Below, one piece after another: positions 46,997 to 58,312 of a stretch of DNA of 64,000 nucleotides. The DNA is from Bradyrhizobium ontarionense (GTDB lineage: Bacteria; Pseudomonadota; Alphaproteobacteria; Rhizobiales; Xanthobacteraceae): contig NZ_CP088156.1 of the NCBI RefSeq assembly GCF_021088345.1, positions 4,588,001 through 4,652,000 on the forward strand. Direction: 5' to 3'. How positions within the stretch are numbered: position 1 is the first letter of the stretch; every line of letters begins with the position of its first letter. Under the pieces are notes generated by a model. It saw only the letters and a program-made list of their open reading frames with translations, did not search any database and was not told the DNA's origin. The translations under genes were made by a program, and so were the position numbers.

Positions 46997-47174
46997 GAGG
47001 TATCTCCAAGTCGCACGCGGCCGGCGCGGCTGCTGCCGCAACGCTGTCACCGCGCGCGATCATGCCGTTCGATGTCGGCGGGCGAGGAGCTAGGCATCGG
47101 CGGGCGGTTTCAAAGACCACCATCGCCGAAATATTTCGTCTCCTCCGTTTGAACCCGCGCCGCGGTCCGGCGAC

Positions 47175-47861
47175 TTATGCAGCCCCTCCCAACCGGGCCG
47201 TGACCAGCGTCAGCACCTCCGGCTCGTCGAACGCCGCCGCCGTCATCGCCGCGCCGGCAGCGATCAGGTCGTCATGGCCGAGATTGGTGCGCATGCCGAT
47301 GGTGGCGATGCCGGCGGCCGTTGCAGCGGTGATGCCGGCGCGCGAATCCTCGAAGGCGACCGCGCGATCCGCCATGGCGCCCACCGCGCGCAGGCCTTCG
47401 AGATAGGGCAACGGATGCGGCTTGCCGTGCGGCAGTTCGTCGCCGATGATCACAGCGCGAAACCGATCGGCAATGCCGAGCCCGTGCAGGATCATCTCGG
47501 CATTCGCGCGCGGCGCGTTGGTCACCGCGACGACCGGGATCGACGCCGCCTCGGCATGGTCGAGCAGCGTCATCAGGCCGGGCAGCGGCTGCACCTCGCC
47601 GGCGGCCAGGCTGCGAAACACCGCCTCCTTCTCCGCCATGATTGCGGCGCGCCGCTCGGGCCGCTCATGCGGCAGAAATTCTGCTCCGATCGACACATTC
47701 GACCGGCCAAGCAGTTCGCGTGCCGCACGCGTGCGGTCGAACGCATGGCCAAAGGGTCCGAATACCGCGTTGAAGGCCTCGATATGCAGCGCATCGGTGT
47801 CGGCCAGCGTGCCGTCGATGTCGAACAGCAGCGCCTGCCGCTTCTTGAGAACGCCTCGCAT
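47175..47861 (-). CDS. HAD-family phosphatase (beta-PGM/phosphoglycolate phosphatase-like)
   Basis: The 228-residue HAD hydrolase has motif I DIDGTLADTD near the N-terminus, motif II TNAPR, a Lys in HGKPHPLPY (motif III) and motif IV FEDSRAG. A helical cap sits between motifs I and II, as in beta-phosphoglucomutase/phosphatase C1 members. Substrate unknown, likely a sugar phosphate or phosphoglycolate. Start is uncertain: ATG at 47861 or a TTG at 47867 or 47909. Confidence 0.88.
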   Translation of the reverse strand: MRGVLKKRQALLFDIDGTLADTDALHIEAFNAVFGPFGHAFDRTRAARELLGRSNVSIGAEFLPHERPERRAAIMAEKEAVFRSLAAGEVQPLPGLMTLLDHAEAASIPVVAVTNAPRANAEMILHGLGIADRFRAVIIGDELPHGKPHPLPYLEGLRAVGAMADRAVAFEDSRAGITAATAAGIATIGMRTNLGHDDLIAAGAAMTAAAFDEPEVLTLVTARLGGAA

Positions 47862-47973
47862 CAGCAAATTGACCTCATCTAATCCGGAAGTTGACGCGAT
47901 CTGATCCAACTATCGACCTGAGCCGCTGTCGTTATCTCTCAAACGGCGTGAAACCGCGACGGGGGAAATTGCG

Positions 47974-48651
47974 ATGATCGGCCATTTGACAGCGATGTCT
48001 CGATTGAGATCGATACCGAAGGTCGGCGCCGCCGCTGCGCTGGTCTCGACGATCGTCCTTGCGGCCCCCGGCGCGGTGCAGGCCGGGCCGGTGGAGACCG
48101 AGACCGTCAACGGGCAGTACTGCAACGATCTCTGCAAGGCCTACATGGCCTGGTCGAATCGCGTTCTGGCCATCACCCAGCCGTCCTATACGCGGCCGCA
48201 GGTGCGGGTTGCCCTGCCGCAGCAGAAGAAGATCGAGAAGCCGGAGCGGATGGCGCAGCAGGCGCCGAAGCAGCACCGGCCGGCGAACCTGGACTCGTTC
48301 GCGCAGCTGCCGTCGGCCAGCCATGCCGCGCAGTCCGCGATGGACCGGCCGCAGGGCGACGACACCACGGTCGATTCCGCCGGCTCGCGGCTGGGACGGC
48401 TGTTCGCGACCGACCCGACGCCGCCCGGGGCGCTCGCCGACATGCGCGGCACGATGACCGACTCCGCCAGCCCGCGGCTGGTCTCGATGAGCGATCCCGG
48501 CATGGGGCCGCTGACGGTCGGCGAAGGCAGCGGCGGCTCGCGCTCGAAGATGCCGTCGATGTGGGTCGTCCTTGCCGCCGGCGCGCTGCTGGTGCTGTTC
48601 GGCCGGGGCTGGCTCAAGCGCCGGGCCCGCGTCGCGAACGGGCTCGACTGA
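47974..48651 (+). CDS. Exported/anchored hypothetical protein
   Basis: The 225-residue protein has a signal peptide (about residues 17-37, ending AVQAG), a CNDLCKAYMAWSNR segment with two cysteines, a long Pro/Gln-rich low-complexity middle (about 75-180) and a C-terminal transmembrane helix (MWVVLAAGALLVLFGRGWL) before a basic tail. It probably spans the inner membrane with a periplasmic domain. GGGGG lies upstream of the ATG. No function is recognised. Confidence 0.78.
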   Translation: MIGHLTAMSRLRSIPKVGAAAALVSTIVLAAPGAVQAGPVETETVNGQYCNDLCKAYMAWSNRVLAITQPSYTRPQVRVALPQQKKIEKPERMAQQAPKQHRPANLDSFAQLPSASHAAQSAMDRPQGDDTTVDSAGSRLGRLFATDPTPPGALADMRGTMTDSASPRLVSMSDPGMGPLTVGEGSGGSRSKMPSMWVVLAAGALLVLFGRGWLKRRARVANGLD

Positions 48652-48759
48652 CGCCCCCCGGCATCCCGCGGGAACCATTCCGGACAAATTGATCCCCGAC
48701 GCGCCCCTGCGGCGAGGGGCTTGGTTGAACTCGCAGGCCCACGGCCTTATGCGTGGGCC

Positions 48760-50787
<2,028 letters not shown>

Positions 50788-50865
50788 CTCGCGCGGTCGC
50801 GTGCTGAGCGGCGCACTGCACCGAGTGTGAGCGTTTGAGTGGGGACATCCCGCCCCACATTCAGT

Positions 50866-50967
50866 CGTCATCACCCGCGAGGCGGGTGATCCAGTAACCC
50901 GCGGCGCCTCGGCTCCATCTCCACCGTCTCTGGAATACCGGATCGCCCGGTCAAGCCGGGCAATGAC
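50866..50967. repeat. Palindromic repeat (GTCATCACCCG family)
   Basis: CGTCATCACCCGCGAGGCGG...GATCCAGTAACC on the left pairs imperfectly with GGAATACCGGATCGCCCGG...GGGCAATGAC on the right. It is a separate family from the adjacent GTCGTCCC units. Confidence 0.65.
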
Positions 50968-51006
50968 AGCGTACTTATAGCTTGGCCGTTCCACCCCACC
51001 TCCGCT

Positions 51007-51414
51007 GTCGTCCCGGACGAGCGCGCTGAGGACAATGCGCAGCATTGCCGCGAGCGCGCGAAGATCCGGGACCCATAGCCACAGGAAGCCGTGTTGGGCA
51101 CGCCGGAAGCCACCTGCGTGCCTCATACATCCGCCGGTGGTTATGGGTCCCGGCGCAAGGCCGGGACGACAGCGAGTTTGTAGTATCGCCAGTCTGCCCC
51201 ACCCTCCGCCGTCGTCCCGGACGAGCGCGCGGCGACATTGCCGCAGCATTGTCGCGAGCGCGCGAAGATCCGGGACCCATAACCACAGGGAGACGTGTTG
51301 GGCACATCCTGAGTCACCTGCGTGCCTCACACATCCGCCGGTGGTTATGGGTCCCGGCTCAAGGCCGGGACGACACCGAGTTTGTAGTATCGCCGTTCCA
51401 CCTCACAAGCGTGA
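51007..51414. repeat. Two tandem 204-bp units of the GTCGTCCC REP family
   Basis: Units at 51007-51210 and 51211-51414 are head-to-tail, about 204 bases each. Each contains a 164-base palindrome (GTCGTCCCGGACGAGCGCGC ... CCGGGACGAC) plus a linker starting with GAGTTTGTAGTATCGCC. They differ mainly in the inner left arm. A related single unit is at 137-255. The gap 50788-52176 holds no gene, only this and neighbouring repeats. Confidence 0.85.
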
Positions 51415-51469
51415 CGAGCGCCGCGCGACGCATCCAAGCCCACGCACCACATCCACTGCACGATGTTTG

Positions 51470-51890
51470 CAAACAGCCCACCGCAGCCCCGCGGCGCATC
51501 CGCGCCCGGGTCATGCTGCCGACGTCACCCTCGATCATGAGAGGGTGCAGGGAAGGCCGGACCTCGACTGAGGCCCGTGGCCCGCCTGCGGAAAAAAATG
51601 CAGGCGGCAGGTACCACAGGTTCAGCCGGACGACCCGGCCTTCCCCGCGCGCTGGTTTTAACGGCTGCTTCGCGATCTCCCTGGGGACCGGGCTTGTTTG
51701 CCCCCATCATCAGCGAGATGCGCAAGCGCATCATCAGCCGACTTGACCTCAGCATCGGGAGGCCAGGACCACGCGACTTGACCGTCCGCACCAGGCTTGC
51801 TCGCCGGCCCGCTTGCGCAGAGCCCCAAGCCCGACACGTCCACCGCTCCCCGCTTGCTACGCTCCGTGACGATCGGCCGAAACGTCCCTC
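51470..51890 (+). repeat. Composite hairpin repeat, copy B
   Basis: This is the homologue of 361-775. Outer arms are at 51547-51560 and 51635-51648 (one mismatch), the CCTC/GAGG hairpin near 51562-51573, and the invariant inner stem CCGCCTGC/GCAGGCGG at 51582-51589/51600-51607. The last REP unit upstream ends at 51374, 173 bases before the outer arm, against 183 bases in copy A. Confidence 0.75.
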
Positions 51891-51970
51891 TTCATCGCGA
51901 ACGGGATGCCCGGAAACATCGTTCTGATTTGCCCGACGGTGCAAGCCGTGCGGCGTGCGACAAACTGGCT

Positions 51971-52015
51971 CGACGGGCAGTTTGCGCATGACGGGAATGC
52001 GGGAACTGCCCGTCG
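51971..52015. repeat. Perfect 12-bp inverted repeat
   Basis: CGACGGGCAGTT (51971-51982) and AACTGCCCGTCG (52004-52015) are exact inverse complements around a 21-base loop. The inverted repeat lies just after copy B and before the small membrane-protein gene's 3' end. Confidence 0.6.
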
Positions 52016-52176
52016 GGCAGGAGAGGCAGGAAGGGCGCAGGTCCTACATAGACGCGTTGATGAGAGACCGCCCCACTCGCCGCAAATTCAAGACGGACGC
52101 GCAGCTGAACTCACGTGGCCAGGACCTCGGAAGCGAAGACGACCTGATCCGTCTTTTCGTGGACTGTCACGCAACC

Positions 52177-52479
52177 TCAATTGATCGAATTTCGCATTCC
52201 AGCAAGAGGCTGCAGATATTCGACGACCAACGCGGCGCAACCAAAGAACGCAAAGAATACGATCCAAGAGATCAAGAATCTCACTCTGGCCCGATTTCCA
52301 GCATCAGTCCAAACATTGGACAGGAACAGCGCGAACGGCCCAATCAGACGTACATAGGTTTTCATTCCCGGTCGTACGCACCCCAGCATGAAAATGAAGT
52401 AGTAGACCATCGTCAGTGTGGCGACGAATCCCCCTAACAGGCACCCAACGCCTAAGACCTGTGTACACAACTTCAACAT
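52177..52479 (-). CDS. Small two- to three-helix membrane protein
   Basis: The 100-residue hydrophobic protein has helices at about 8-30, 42-54 and 66-87 (VLGVGCLLGGFVATLTMVYY, then LIGPFALFL, then FLISWIVFFAFFGCAAL). Local base composition is clearly more AT-rich than the rest of the window, suggesting later acquisition. No strong ribosome-binding site is visible before the ATG. No family is recognised. Confidence 0.55.
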   Translation of the reverse strand: MLKLCTQVLGVGCLLGGFVATLTMVYYFIFMLGCVRPGMKTYVRLIGPFALFLSNVWTDAGNRARVRFLISWIVFFAFFGCAALVVEYLQPLAGMRNSIN

Positions 52480-52766
52480 CTTTTTTTACGACCCGCGGTT
52501 CTCGGCGAAAGTTCCGACGCGCCCCTCACATGGAATGCCACACTCACGACGCAGCCACGAATTGCAGTGGCAATGCCGAATTGCGAATTACGCGAAATAG
52601 GATGAGGATGCACCTGGTTGATTGGGGCCCCCTCCGCTAGTCAGATCGCAATGAATAACTGCACCGACACCGCAATTGGAAAGAAGGAACCCTATTTGCC
52701 TCCGCTACGGTGATCCCCGCTGCTCATTAACTTCTGAAAGGACACCGTCGCTGCAACGCTCTGCCG

Positions 52767-53195
52767 CTAGCAGCTCGAGTCGCCGCCGGCCCAGCGGTAG
52801 ATGCGGCTGCTCAGGGGGCCCGCTCCCATGGGGTTGCTGACCTTGATGGTCACGCGCGATCCGGAGCCGGACTTTTCGATGCGCGCCGCGACGAAGTAGT
52901 TCATCCGGATCCCATAGCTGCCCGCGACCAGGCGAAACTCCGCGAAGCCGCGGTCGCGGTGCAGCTCGCCTTCGGATTCGATCTGTCCATGGGTCGGATT
53001 GACCACATCCTGGCCGGGAGGATAGCAACGCTTGCCGGTCTCGCTCAGGCGCCGGAAGATCTCCTCGTAGTTCTCGGAAAAGGTCCGGCTGTCGGCGTCG
53101 TCGCGCGAGTTCAGCCCCTCCGGCGAAGCCGCACACCCTCCGAGAAACACCATTGCGGCCATCACCACCGCAGGCAAAGCTGCCTTGATCCCCAT
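52767..53195 (-). CDS. Putative lipoprotein
   Basis: The 142-residue product has a lipoprotein signal peptide: AALPAVVMAAMVFLGGC, with the lipobox Leu-Gly-Gly-Cys before AASPEG. The mature domain contains FSENYEEIFRRLSETGKRCYPP and a beta-rich tail ending in Cys. Start at 53195 follows a G-run ribosome-binding site; a longer frame at the 5' side was rejected because it would bury the signal. Function unknown. Confidence 0.75.
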   Translation of the reverse strand: MGIKAALPAVVMAAMVFLGGCAASPEGLNSRDDADSRTFSENYEEIFRRLSETGKRCYPPGQDVVNPTHGQIESEGELHRDRGFAEFRLVAGSYGIRMNYFVAARIEKSGSGSRVTIKVSNPMGAGPLSSRIYRWAGGDSSC

Positions 53196-53397
53196 CGTCC
53201 GTCCCCCCCCAGCGGCATTGATCGCATCGCCCCGAGCGATCATCATGCCGCCGGATACACATACGTCAGCTCGCGTGGAGGAGACAATAGTCGGTCAGCA
53301 GGGCCTGGGCTCGGCTCCCTGGATTCCGGAGCCAGTGCGTAAAACTCTGCCCTGCCGGGCACTCACACCTGGTTGTCGTTGCCCGATGCCCCGCTGC

Positions 53398-53700
53398 TCA
53401 AGCCGCCCGCGGCTTATTCACCGTCTCGATGCGGTCGAGAGTCTTGCCGAGCTCGCGCTTTGCGATCTGGACATCGTAGTCGGTCTGCAGATTGAGCCAG
53501 AGCTCCGGCGTCGCGTCGAGCGTCTTGGCGAGCCGGAGCGCGGTGTCGGCCGCGATGGCGGTCCGTTCGCCCGCAATCCGTTCGATCCGGGCCCCGGCAC
53601 GCCACACCTTTGCGAGAGCGCCTGCGGACATGCCGAGAGGAATCAGGAACGCCTCCCGCAGAACCTCGCCGGGATGCATGTGCTTGGGCGTCTTCGTCAC
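53398..53700 (-). CDS. higA: HigA-family antitoxin (orphan)
   Basis: The 100-residue XRE-type HTH protein of the HigA/VapI family has MTKTPKHMHPGEVLREAFLI at the N-terminus, in the family's HPGExL style, and a helix-turn-helix (GMSAGALAKVWRAG, AIAADTALRLAKTL), then ATPELWLNLQTDYDV, the classic HigA tail. The GTG at 53700 gives the family N-terminus and has AAAGGA upstream; ATG at 53679 would start directly at MHPGE. No intact HigB toxin gene precedes it, as would be normal. Confidence 0.88.
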   Translation of the reverse strand: MTKTPKHMHPGEVLREAFLIPLGMSAGALAKVWRAGARIERIAGERTAIAADTALRLAKTLDATPELWLNLQTDYDVQIAKRELGKTLDRIETVNKPRAA

Positions 53701-53752
53701 GAGGCCGTCCTTTTGGTGGTGGTCCGCGACTTCGCTCTCGACCTTTCGCCAC

Positions 53753-54109
53753 TCACACAGGCATACCTGGAATTGACCGTTCATGCATCGCGCGTGGTTT
53801 GCCAGACACACATCGCCCTGCGGTGGCGTTTCGCTCGACGACGGCTCTACTCGACCCTGCGGTATTGCGCTTGTTCCTGCAATACCGTTCCAGTTTCTCG
53901 AGGAATTCGTCGCGTTCTTCCGGAGGAAGACTAGCTGGCATTGAATACTCAAACGCGCCCGCGCCATTGTACCAAAACAGCACCTCGGTCGAGACACCGC
54001 GATGCACATAGGCGAGCGACTCGCGAGTAACCCGCGTGATCATATCGCCGTCTTGAAAACGATAGGTTGTCGATATCGGGCCCAACATGTTGCAGATATA
54101 GATCGTCAT
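53753..54109 (-). CDS. Hypothetical protein upstream of higA
   Basis: The 118-residue frame has GGGGGTG upstream of the ATG. The first 75 residues look protein-like (TTYRFQDGDMITRVTRES, FWYNGAGAFEYSMPASLPPEERDEFLEKLERY). The last 35 residues are Arg/Ser-rich and could be read-through beyond an older end. No domain is recognised; it does not resemble HigB/RelE. It ends 52 bases before the HigA start. Confidence 0.5.
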   Translation of the reverse strand: MTIYICNMLGPISTTYRFQDGDMITRVTRESLAYVHRGVSTEVLFWYNGAGAFEYSMPASLPPEERDEFLEKLERYCRNKRNTAGSSRAVVERNATAGRCVSGKPRAMHERSIPGMPV

Positions 54110-54334
54110 CACCCCCCGAGCCGCCAAGGCGACGCAGCCATGGCCGCCGATCACGCGCGGCTAGGGTTGCTCAACCTTCAGATAAAATCTGGGCTCAGAA
54201 CGCACCACACTTGTCCGACTTCTGCAAGCAGCGCGGCCAGCTTATACATTTGGGCATCGGCGGGCACTTTTGCCCAACCAACCGACCACGCGGCTGACGG
54301 GAAGGCGGCCGCGTAAGGAGTCCACCGGCTCCCG

Positions 54335-55852
54335 TTACTGACTCCGCTCCATCTCCAGTTCGGCCTTGAGGCTGTCGATGTCGCGGTAGATCGAGGCGAC
54401 CGCGAGCACGCGGCCGGCGCGCTTGTAGCGCAGCACGCAGTCCTTCTCCCTGATGTCGCCGTCGACCGCGATCTCGTCCCATTTCTCGGCGTGACCGACA
54501 TAGTTGATCGGCACGTCGTAGTGCTGGCTCCAGAAGAACGGCACCGCATCGAAGGGCTCGTTGAACCCCATCATGTTGCGGGCGGCGGTCTGTCCCTGCC
54601 GCTCGGCGACCACCCAATGTTCGACGCGGATGCTGTCGCCGGAATGCCGGTCTGGCCAGCGCGCGATGTCGCCCGCGGCAAAGATGCCCGGCACGCTGGT
54701 TTCGAGGTTCGCATTGACCAGGACGCCGCGATCGATCTTGAGGCCAGCCTGCCCCGCCAGATCGAGACGAGGCTTCACGCCGACGCCGACCACGACGAGG
54801 TCGGCTTCGAGCGTGCGTCCACTCTTGAGGCTGACCTTCCTGCCGTCGATCACCGTCACGCTGTCCTGCAGATGAAAGACGACGCCATGCTCCTCATGGA
54901 GGGCACGCACCAAGTCGCCCATGTCGGGCCCCAGGATGCGCTCCATCGGCCGCTGCTCAGGCGCGATCACATGCACCGCGATGTCACGGTCGCGCAGCGC
55001 CGCCGCAACCTCGAGTCCGATGAAACTCGCGCCGATCACGACAGCGCGCTTGGCCGCCGCGGCGCTTGCGATGATCGCGCGACAGTCGGCCAGCGTCCGC
55101 AGCATGTGAACATGCGGCTGGTCGGCACCGGGGATCTGCAGTTTCACGGGCTCGGCGCCCGTCGCGAGCAGCAGCCGGTCGAAGGGCACGGTCTTGCCGT
55201 CACCAAGCACGACCTGCTGCGCCCGGCGATCGATGGCCGTCACCTGTGCGCGCAGCCGGAGATCGATCTTCGACTCCGAATAGAAATCATCCGGCCGGAG
55301 CGGCACCCAGTCCTCGGGCGCCTTGCCCGCCAGATAATCCTTCGACAGGTTCGGGCGGTCGACCGGCGCCGCCTCGTCGCTGCTGAGCATGATGACCTCG
55401 CCGCCATAGCCCTCGCGGCGCAGCATTTCCGCCGCGGCAAAGCCTGCGGCGCCGCCGCCGACGATGACAATGCGACGGGGTTCATCGGCCGCCGCCGTCC
55501 GGGCCGGACCTGCCTGATCGCGCTTGCGCCTGACAACGATGCGGTCGGCCTCCTGCTCGACCTGCCACACCGACAAGGGCGAGAGCGCAGGGGGGCGGGT
55601 GGCCTCGCCCGTCCGCAAGTCGAAGCAGGCGTGATGCCAGGGACAGCGGACGCTCTCCTCGACGACGAGGCCGTCGGCGAGCGGACCGTGATAGTGGCTG
55701 CAGAACGCGTCGATCGCGAAGGTGTCGGAGCCGGTGCGCACCAGCAGCACAGGGTCGTTGTGGACGTGACCGAGCAGCATGCCGTTGTTGAAGTCGCTCA
55801 GGGACACGCCGAGCGTGAGATCAGGGCGTTCCAGCTTGCCTTCGTCGGACAT
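54335..55852 (-). CDS. Rieske-domain FAD-dependent reductase (AIFL/ferredoxin reductase type)
   Basis: The 505-residue protein has an N-terminal Rieske [2Fe-2S] domain with Cys51-x-His53 (CSHYHG) and Cys70-x2-His73 (CPWHHACF). A pyridine-nucleotide-disulfide oxidoreductase follows: IVIVGGGAAGFAAAE for FAD, AVVIGASFIGLEVAAAL for NAD(P)H, GIFAAGDIA near 380, then a reductase C-terminal domain. It probably shuttles electrons from NAD(P)H to an acceptor. ATG at 55852 is chosen: GGAGG is seven bases away, whereas the ATG at 55858 is too close to it. It stands alone. Confidence 0.92.
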   Translation of the reverse strand: MSDEGKLERPDLTLGVSLSDFNNGMLLGHVHNDPVLLVRTGSDTFAIDAFCSHYHGPLADGLVVEESVRCPWHHACFDLRTGEATRPPALSPLSVWQVEQEADRIVVRRKRDQAGPARTAAADEPRRIVIVGGGAAGFAAAEMLRREGYGGEVIMLSSDEAAPVDRPNLSKDYLAGKAPEDWVPLRPDDFYSESKIDLRLRAQVTAIDRRAQQVVLGDGKTVPFDRLLLATGAEPVKLQIPGADQPHVHMLRTLADCRAIIASAAAAKRAVVIGASFIGLEVAAALRDRDIAVHVIAPEQRPMERILGPDMGDLVRALHEEHGVVFHLQDSVTVIDGRKVSLKSGRTLEADLVVVGVGVKPRLDLAGQAGLKIDRGVLVNANLETSVPGIFAAGDIARWPDRHSGDSIRVEHWVVAERQGQTAARNMMGFNEPFDAVPFFWSQHYDVPINYVGHAEKWDEIAVDGDIREKDCVLRYKRAGRVLAVASIYRDIDSLKAELEMERSQ

Positions 55853-56164
55853 GGCCATGCCTCCTTCGCGGACCGGCTCCGGCGGATCGGAGCTGCCTCG
55901 CCACCAAGCCTCAATCTGACAATCGGTTCCCCTGCATAAACCCCTCTTGCCCCCGGCGGCGAAGTTTGCCGCACGTATCGTCCAGCGACGCATCAGCGTC
56001 CGGCTCGCACAGACCGCCCTCGGAGAAGGCCACAGCCCCTCCGCGACCGCCCTTCCTGATTGCGTTTGGCCCCGGCCATCCGCCATAATTGAGCAACGGG
56101 AAATTGAGCGGACTGCAGGCGGGGCGAGCAGAGACCAAATATTGTCTTGGCGGAGGGGAAGCAC

Positions 56165-58171
56165 ATGCATGCGCCAGCTGTCGGTTCGAAGCCGGCTCCC
56201 GCTGTTGGCACGGCATACAGGCCGGACATCGACGGACTTAGAGCCGTCGCAGTCATTTCAGTCGTCGGATTCCACGCCTTTCCTCATTCGCTTCAAAGCG
56301 GATTCGTTGGAGTGGACATCTTCTTTGTCATATCCGGCTTCTTGATCACCTCGATCATCATTGCAGACCTAGCGAACGGATCCTTCCGTCTTCCGACCTT
56401 CTACGCTCGTCGAGTCAAGCGTATTTTTCCTGCCCTCATCGTGGTTCTTCTTGCGGCGCTCTTGCTCGGATGCATTTTTCTATACACTGACGAATACAAG
56501 GAGCTCGGCAAGCAAGTCGCAGCAAGCGCCGGGTTTGCCGCGAACCTGCTGTTCTGGCAGGAGGCCAACTATTTCGACCTGGCCGCGGAGACGAAGCCGC
56601 TGCTTCACCTCTGGTCGCTTGGCATCGAAGAGCAGTATTACATCCTTTGGCCGGTGCTCCTCTGGCTGTGCTGGCGGACAAACAAGCGCGCCCTGCCCTA
56701 CCTTGTGGGGCTGCTGCTTGTCGGATCGTTTCTGCTGAACATCAAAGCCATAGGCATGAGCCCGGCAGAGGCCTTTTACTCTCCGTTCACGCGAGCGTGG
56801 GAGCTGTTCGCAGGCGGTCTGCTGGCGATCGCATCGTCCCCACACACCAAGCTGCCCTTCGCTGTCCCTGACGCCCGTCTTCAAGCACGCGTTGCCGATC
56901 TGCTTGCCATTTCGGGATTAGGCTTGTTGGCGGCAAGCCTGATCCTGATTTCGAGAAGTACGCCATTTCCCGGGTGGGCTGCACTGCTGCCTGTCATAGC
57001 GACCTGCATGCTTGTCAGTGCCGGACCGAACAGCTGGGTCGCCCGGCACGTTCTGTCGCACCCTGTCCTGGTCGGAATCGGGCTGATCAGCTACCCGCTC
57101 TATCTCTGGCACTGGCCTCTGCTCGTCCTTACCCGCGCCTGGATCGGCGAGGCAGGCTCCGCGTCGGTTCGCTCCGGCGTCGTCGCGCTCAGTGCCGGTT
57201 TGGCCTGGATCACCTATAGATACCTGGAGTATCCGATTCGTTTCGGCCAATCGCCCGTGCGATCGGTCCCACTGCTCGGCGGTGCATTGGCGACGCTCGC
57301 GGGATTAGGCGTCCTGACCATCACCTACGGCTGGACCCTTCAGCCGGGCGACATGAACAGCTACGCAGCCTATTTCGATGCATTCCGCACAGGCGTGTCC
57401 CCCGCGCGTGAAGAGTTGGTGGAAATTAACCAGAACCAATGCAACTTCTACGACTTCGAGAGCGCGCTTCCGACGCGGATTCCGCGGGCCGCCATCAGCC
57501 CGGACTGCTACACCGGCCACTCACCCAGGACAGTGCTCCTGTGGGGCGATTCCCACGCGGCACATCTCGTCTACGGCCTGCGGAAGACGCTGCCGTCCGA
57601 CACGTCCTTGCTGCTCGTCTATGCCTCAGGGTGCCGTCCGCACCCGATCGATCTGACAAAACTGGCAACCGACTACTGCGAAAAGTCCAACTCATTTGCG
57701 GTGTCGACAATAGAAAAGGTCGTTCCCGACGTCGTCGTCATCTCTTTCAACAATTCCTTCGACACCGACTATCTGCGTCAGGTCTCGCGCGAAATGAAGC
57801 AGATCGGCGTGAAGAGGGTGATCGTTCTCGGGCTGGCGCCGCACTGGGAGCCGTTCCTCTTCAAGGTGGTCATGCAGCACTATTGGCAGTTCACGCCCGC
57901 GCGAATTTTGACGCATCTCGACCAGCATGCGCTTGGCATCGACAAGGCATTTCAGAACGAGCTCCAGGCCAACGAACCGTTCGAGTACCGCAGCCTTTAC
58001 GATTTCTTCTGCAATCGAGACGGCTGCCTCATCTATCTCGATCGCAACCGGCGCGAAGGCCTCGTCAGCTTCGACAATGCGCACCTGCGGCCTCTTGCGT
58101 CCCTCTACCTCGCCGAGCACCTGCTCACCCCATTGATCCAACGGGACTTCCAGTCGCGGGCCGAGGAGTGA
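56165..58171 (+). CDS. OafA/YrhL-type acyltransferase with SGNH domain
   Basis: The 668-residue protein has an N-terminal acyltransferase-3 domain with about ten helices (YRPDIDGLRAVAVISVVGFHA with the conserved His, GFVGVDIFFVISGFLI, HLWSLGIEEQYYI) and a C-terminal SGNH esterase-like domain. There LLWGDSHAAHL carries the nucleophile Ser and FDNAHLRPLAS carries the Asp-x2-His pair. It O-acetylates surface polysaccharide or peptidoglycan (family role). ATG at 56165 has GGAGGGG upstream; an earlier TTG is less likely. Confidence 0.92.
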   Translation: MHAPAVGSKPAPAVGTAYRPDIDGLRAVAVISVVGFHAFPHSLQSGFVGVDIFFVISGFLITSIIIADLANGSFRLPTFYARRVKRIFPALIVVLLAALLLGCIFLYTDEYKELGKQVAASAGFAANLLFWQEANYFDLAAETKPLLHLWSLGIEEQYYILWPVLLWLCWRTNKRALPYLVGLLLVGSFLLNIKAIGMSPAEAFYSPFTRAWELFAGGLLAIASSPHTKLPFAVPDARLQARVADLLAISGLGLLAASLILISRSTPFPGWAALLPVIATCMLVSAGPNSWVARHVLSHPVLVGIGLISYPLYLWHWPLLVLTRAWIGEAGSASVRSGVVALSAGLAWITYRYLEYPIRFGQSPVRSVPLLGGALATLAGLGVLTITYGWTLQPGDMNSYAAYFDAFRTGVSPAREELVEINQNQCNFYDFESALPTRIPRAAISPDCYTGHSPRTVLLWGDSHAAHLVYGLRKTLPSDTSLLLVYASGCRPHPIDLTKLATDYCEKSNSFAVSTIEKVVPDVVVISFNNSFDTDYLRQVSREMKQIGVKRVIVLGLAPHWEPFLFKVVMQHYWQFTPARILTHLDQHALGIDKAFQNELQANEPFEYRSLYDFFCNRDGCLIYLDRNRREGLVSFDNAHLRPLASLYLAEHLLTPLIQRDFQSRAEE

Positions 58172-58312
58172 CCAGGCGCTGTCGCCAGGTAGGCAGGACA
58201 GGGAATCCCCGCGACAATTCAGAACTGCAGTGACGATGCTGGACTGCCTCCTTGAACGCAGGCGCCGCCGCAGCTGATTCGGAACGATCGCCATCGTCAC
58301 CCGTTGTCGCGG

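Noticed and set aside
51007..51414. Tandem repeats considered as a CRISPR array
   Set aside because: Units are 204 bases with an internal palindrome and no short repeat/spacer periodicity; no cas genes nearby.
51955..52437. 160-codon plus-strand open frame
   Set aside because: The first part looks mildly protein-like (SYIDALMRDRP...), but it begins in a stem-loop, overlaps the better supported minus-strand membrane protein and lacks a recognised domain. Left uncalled.
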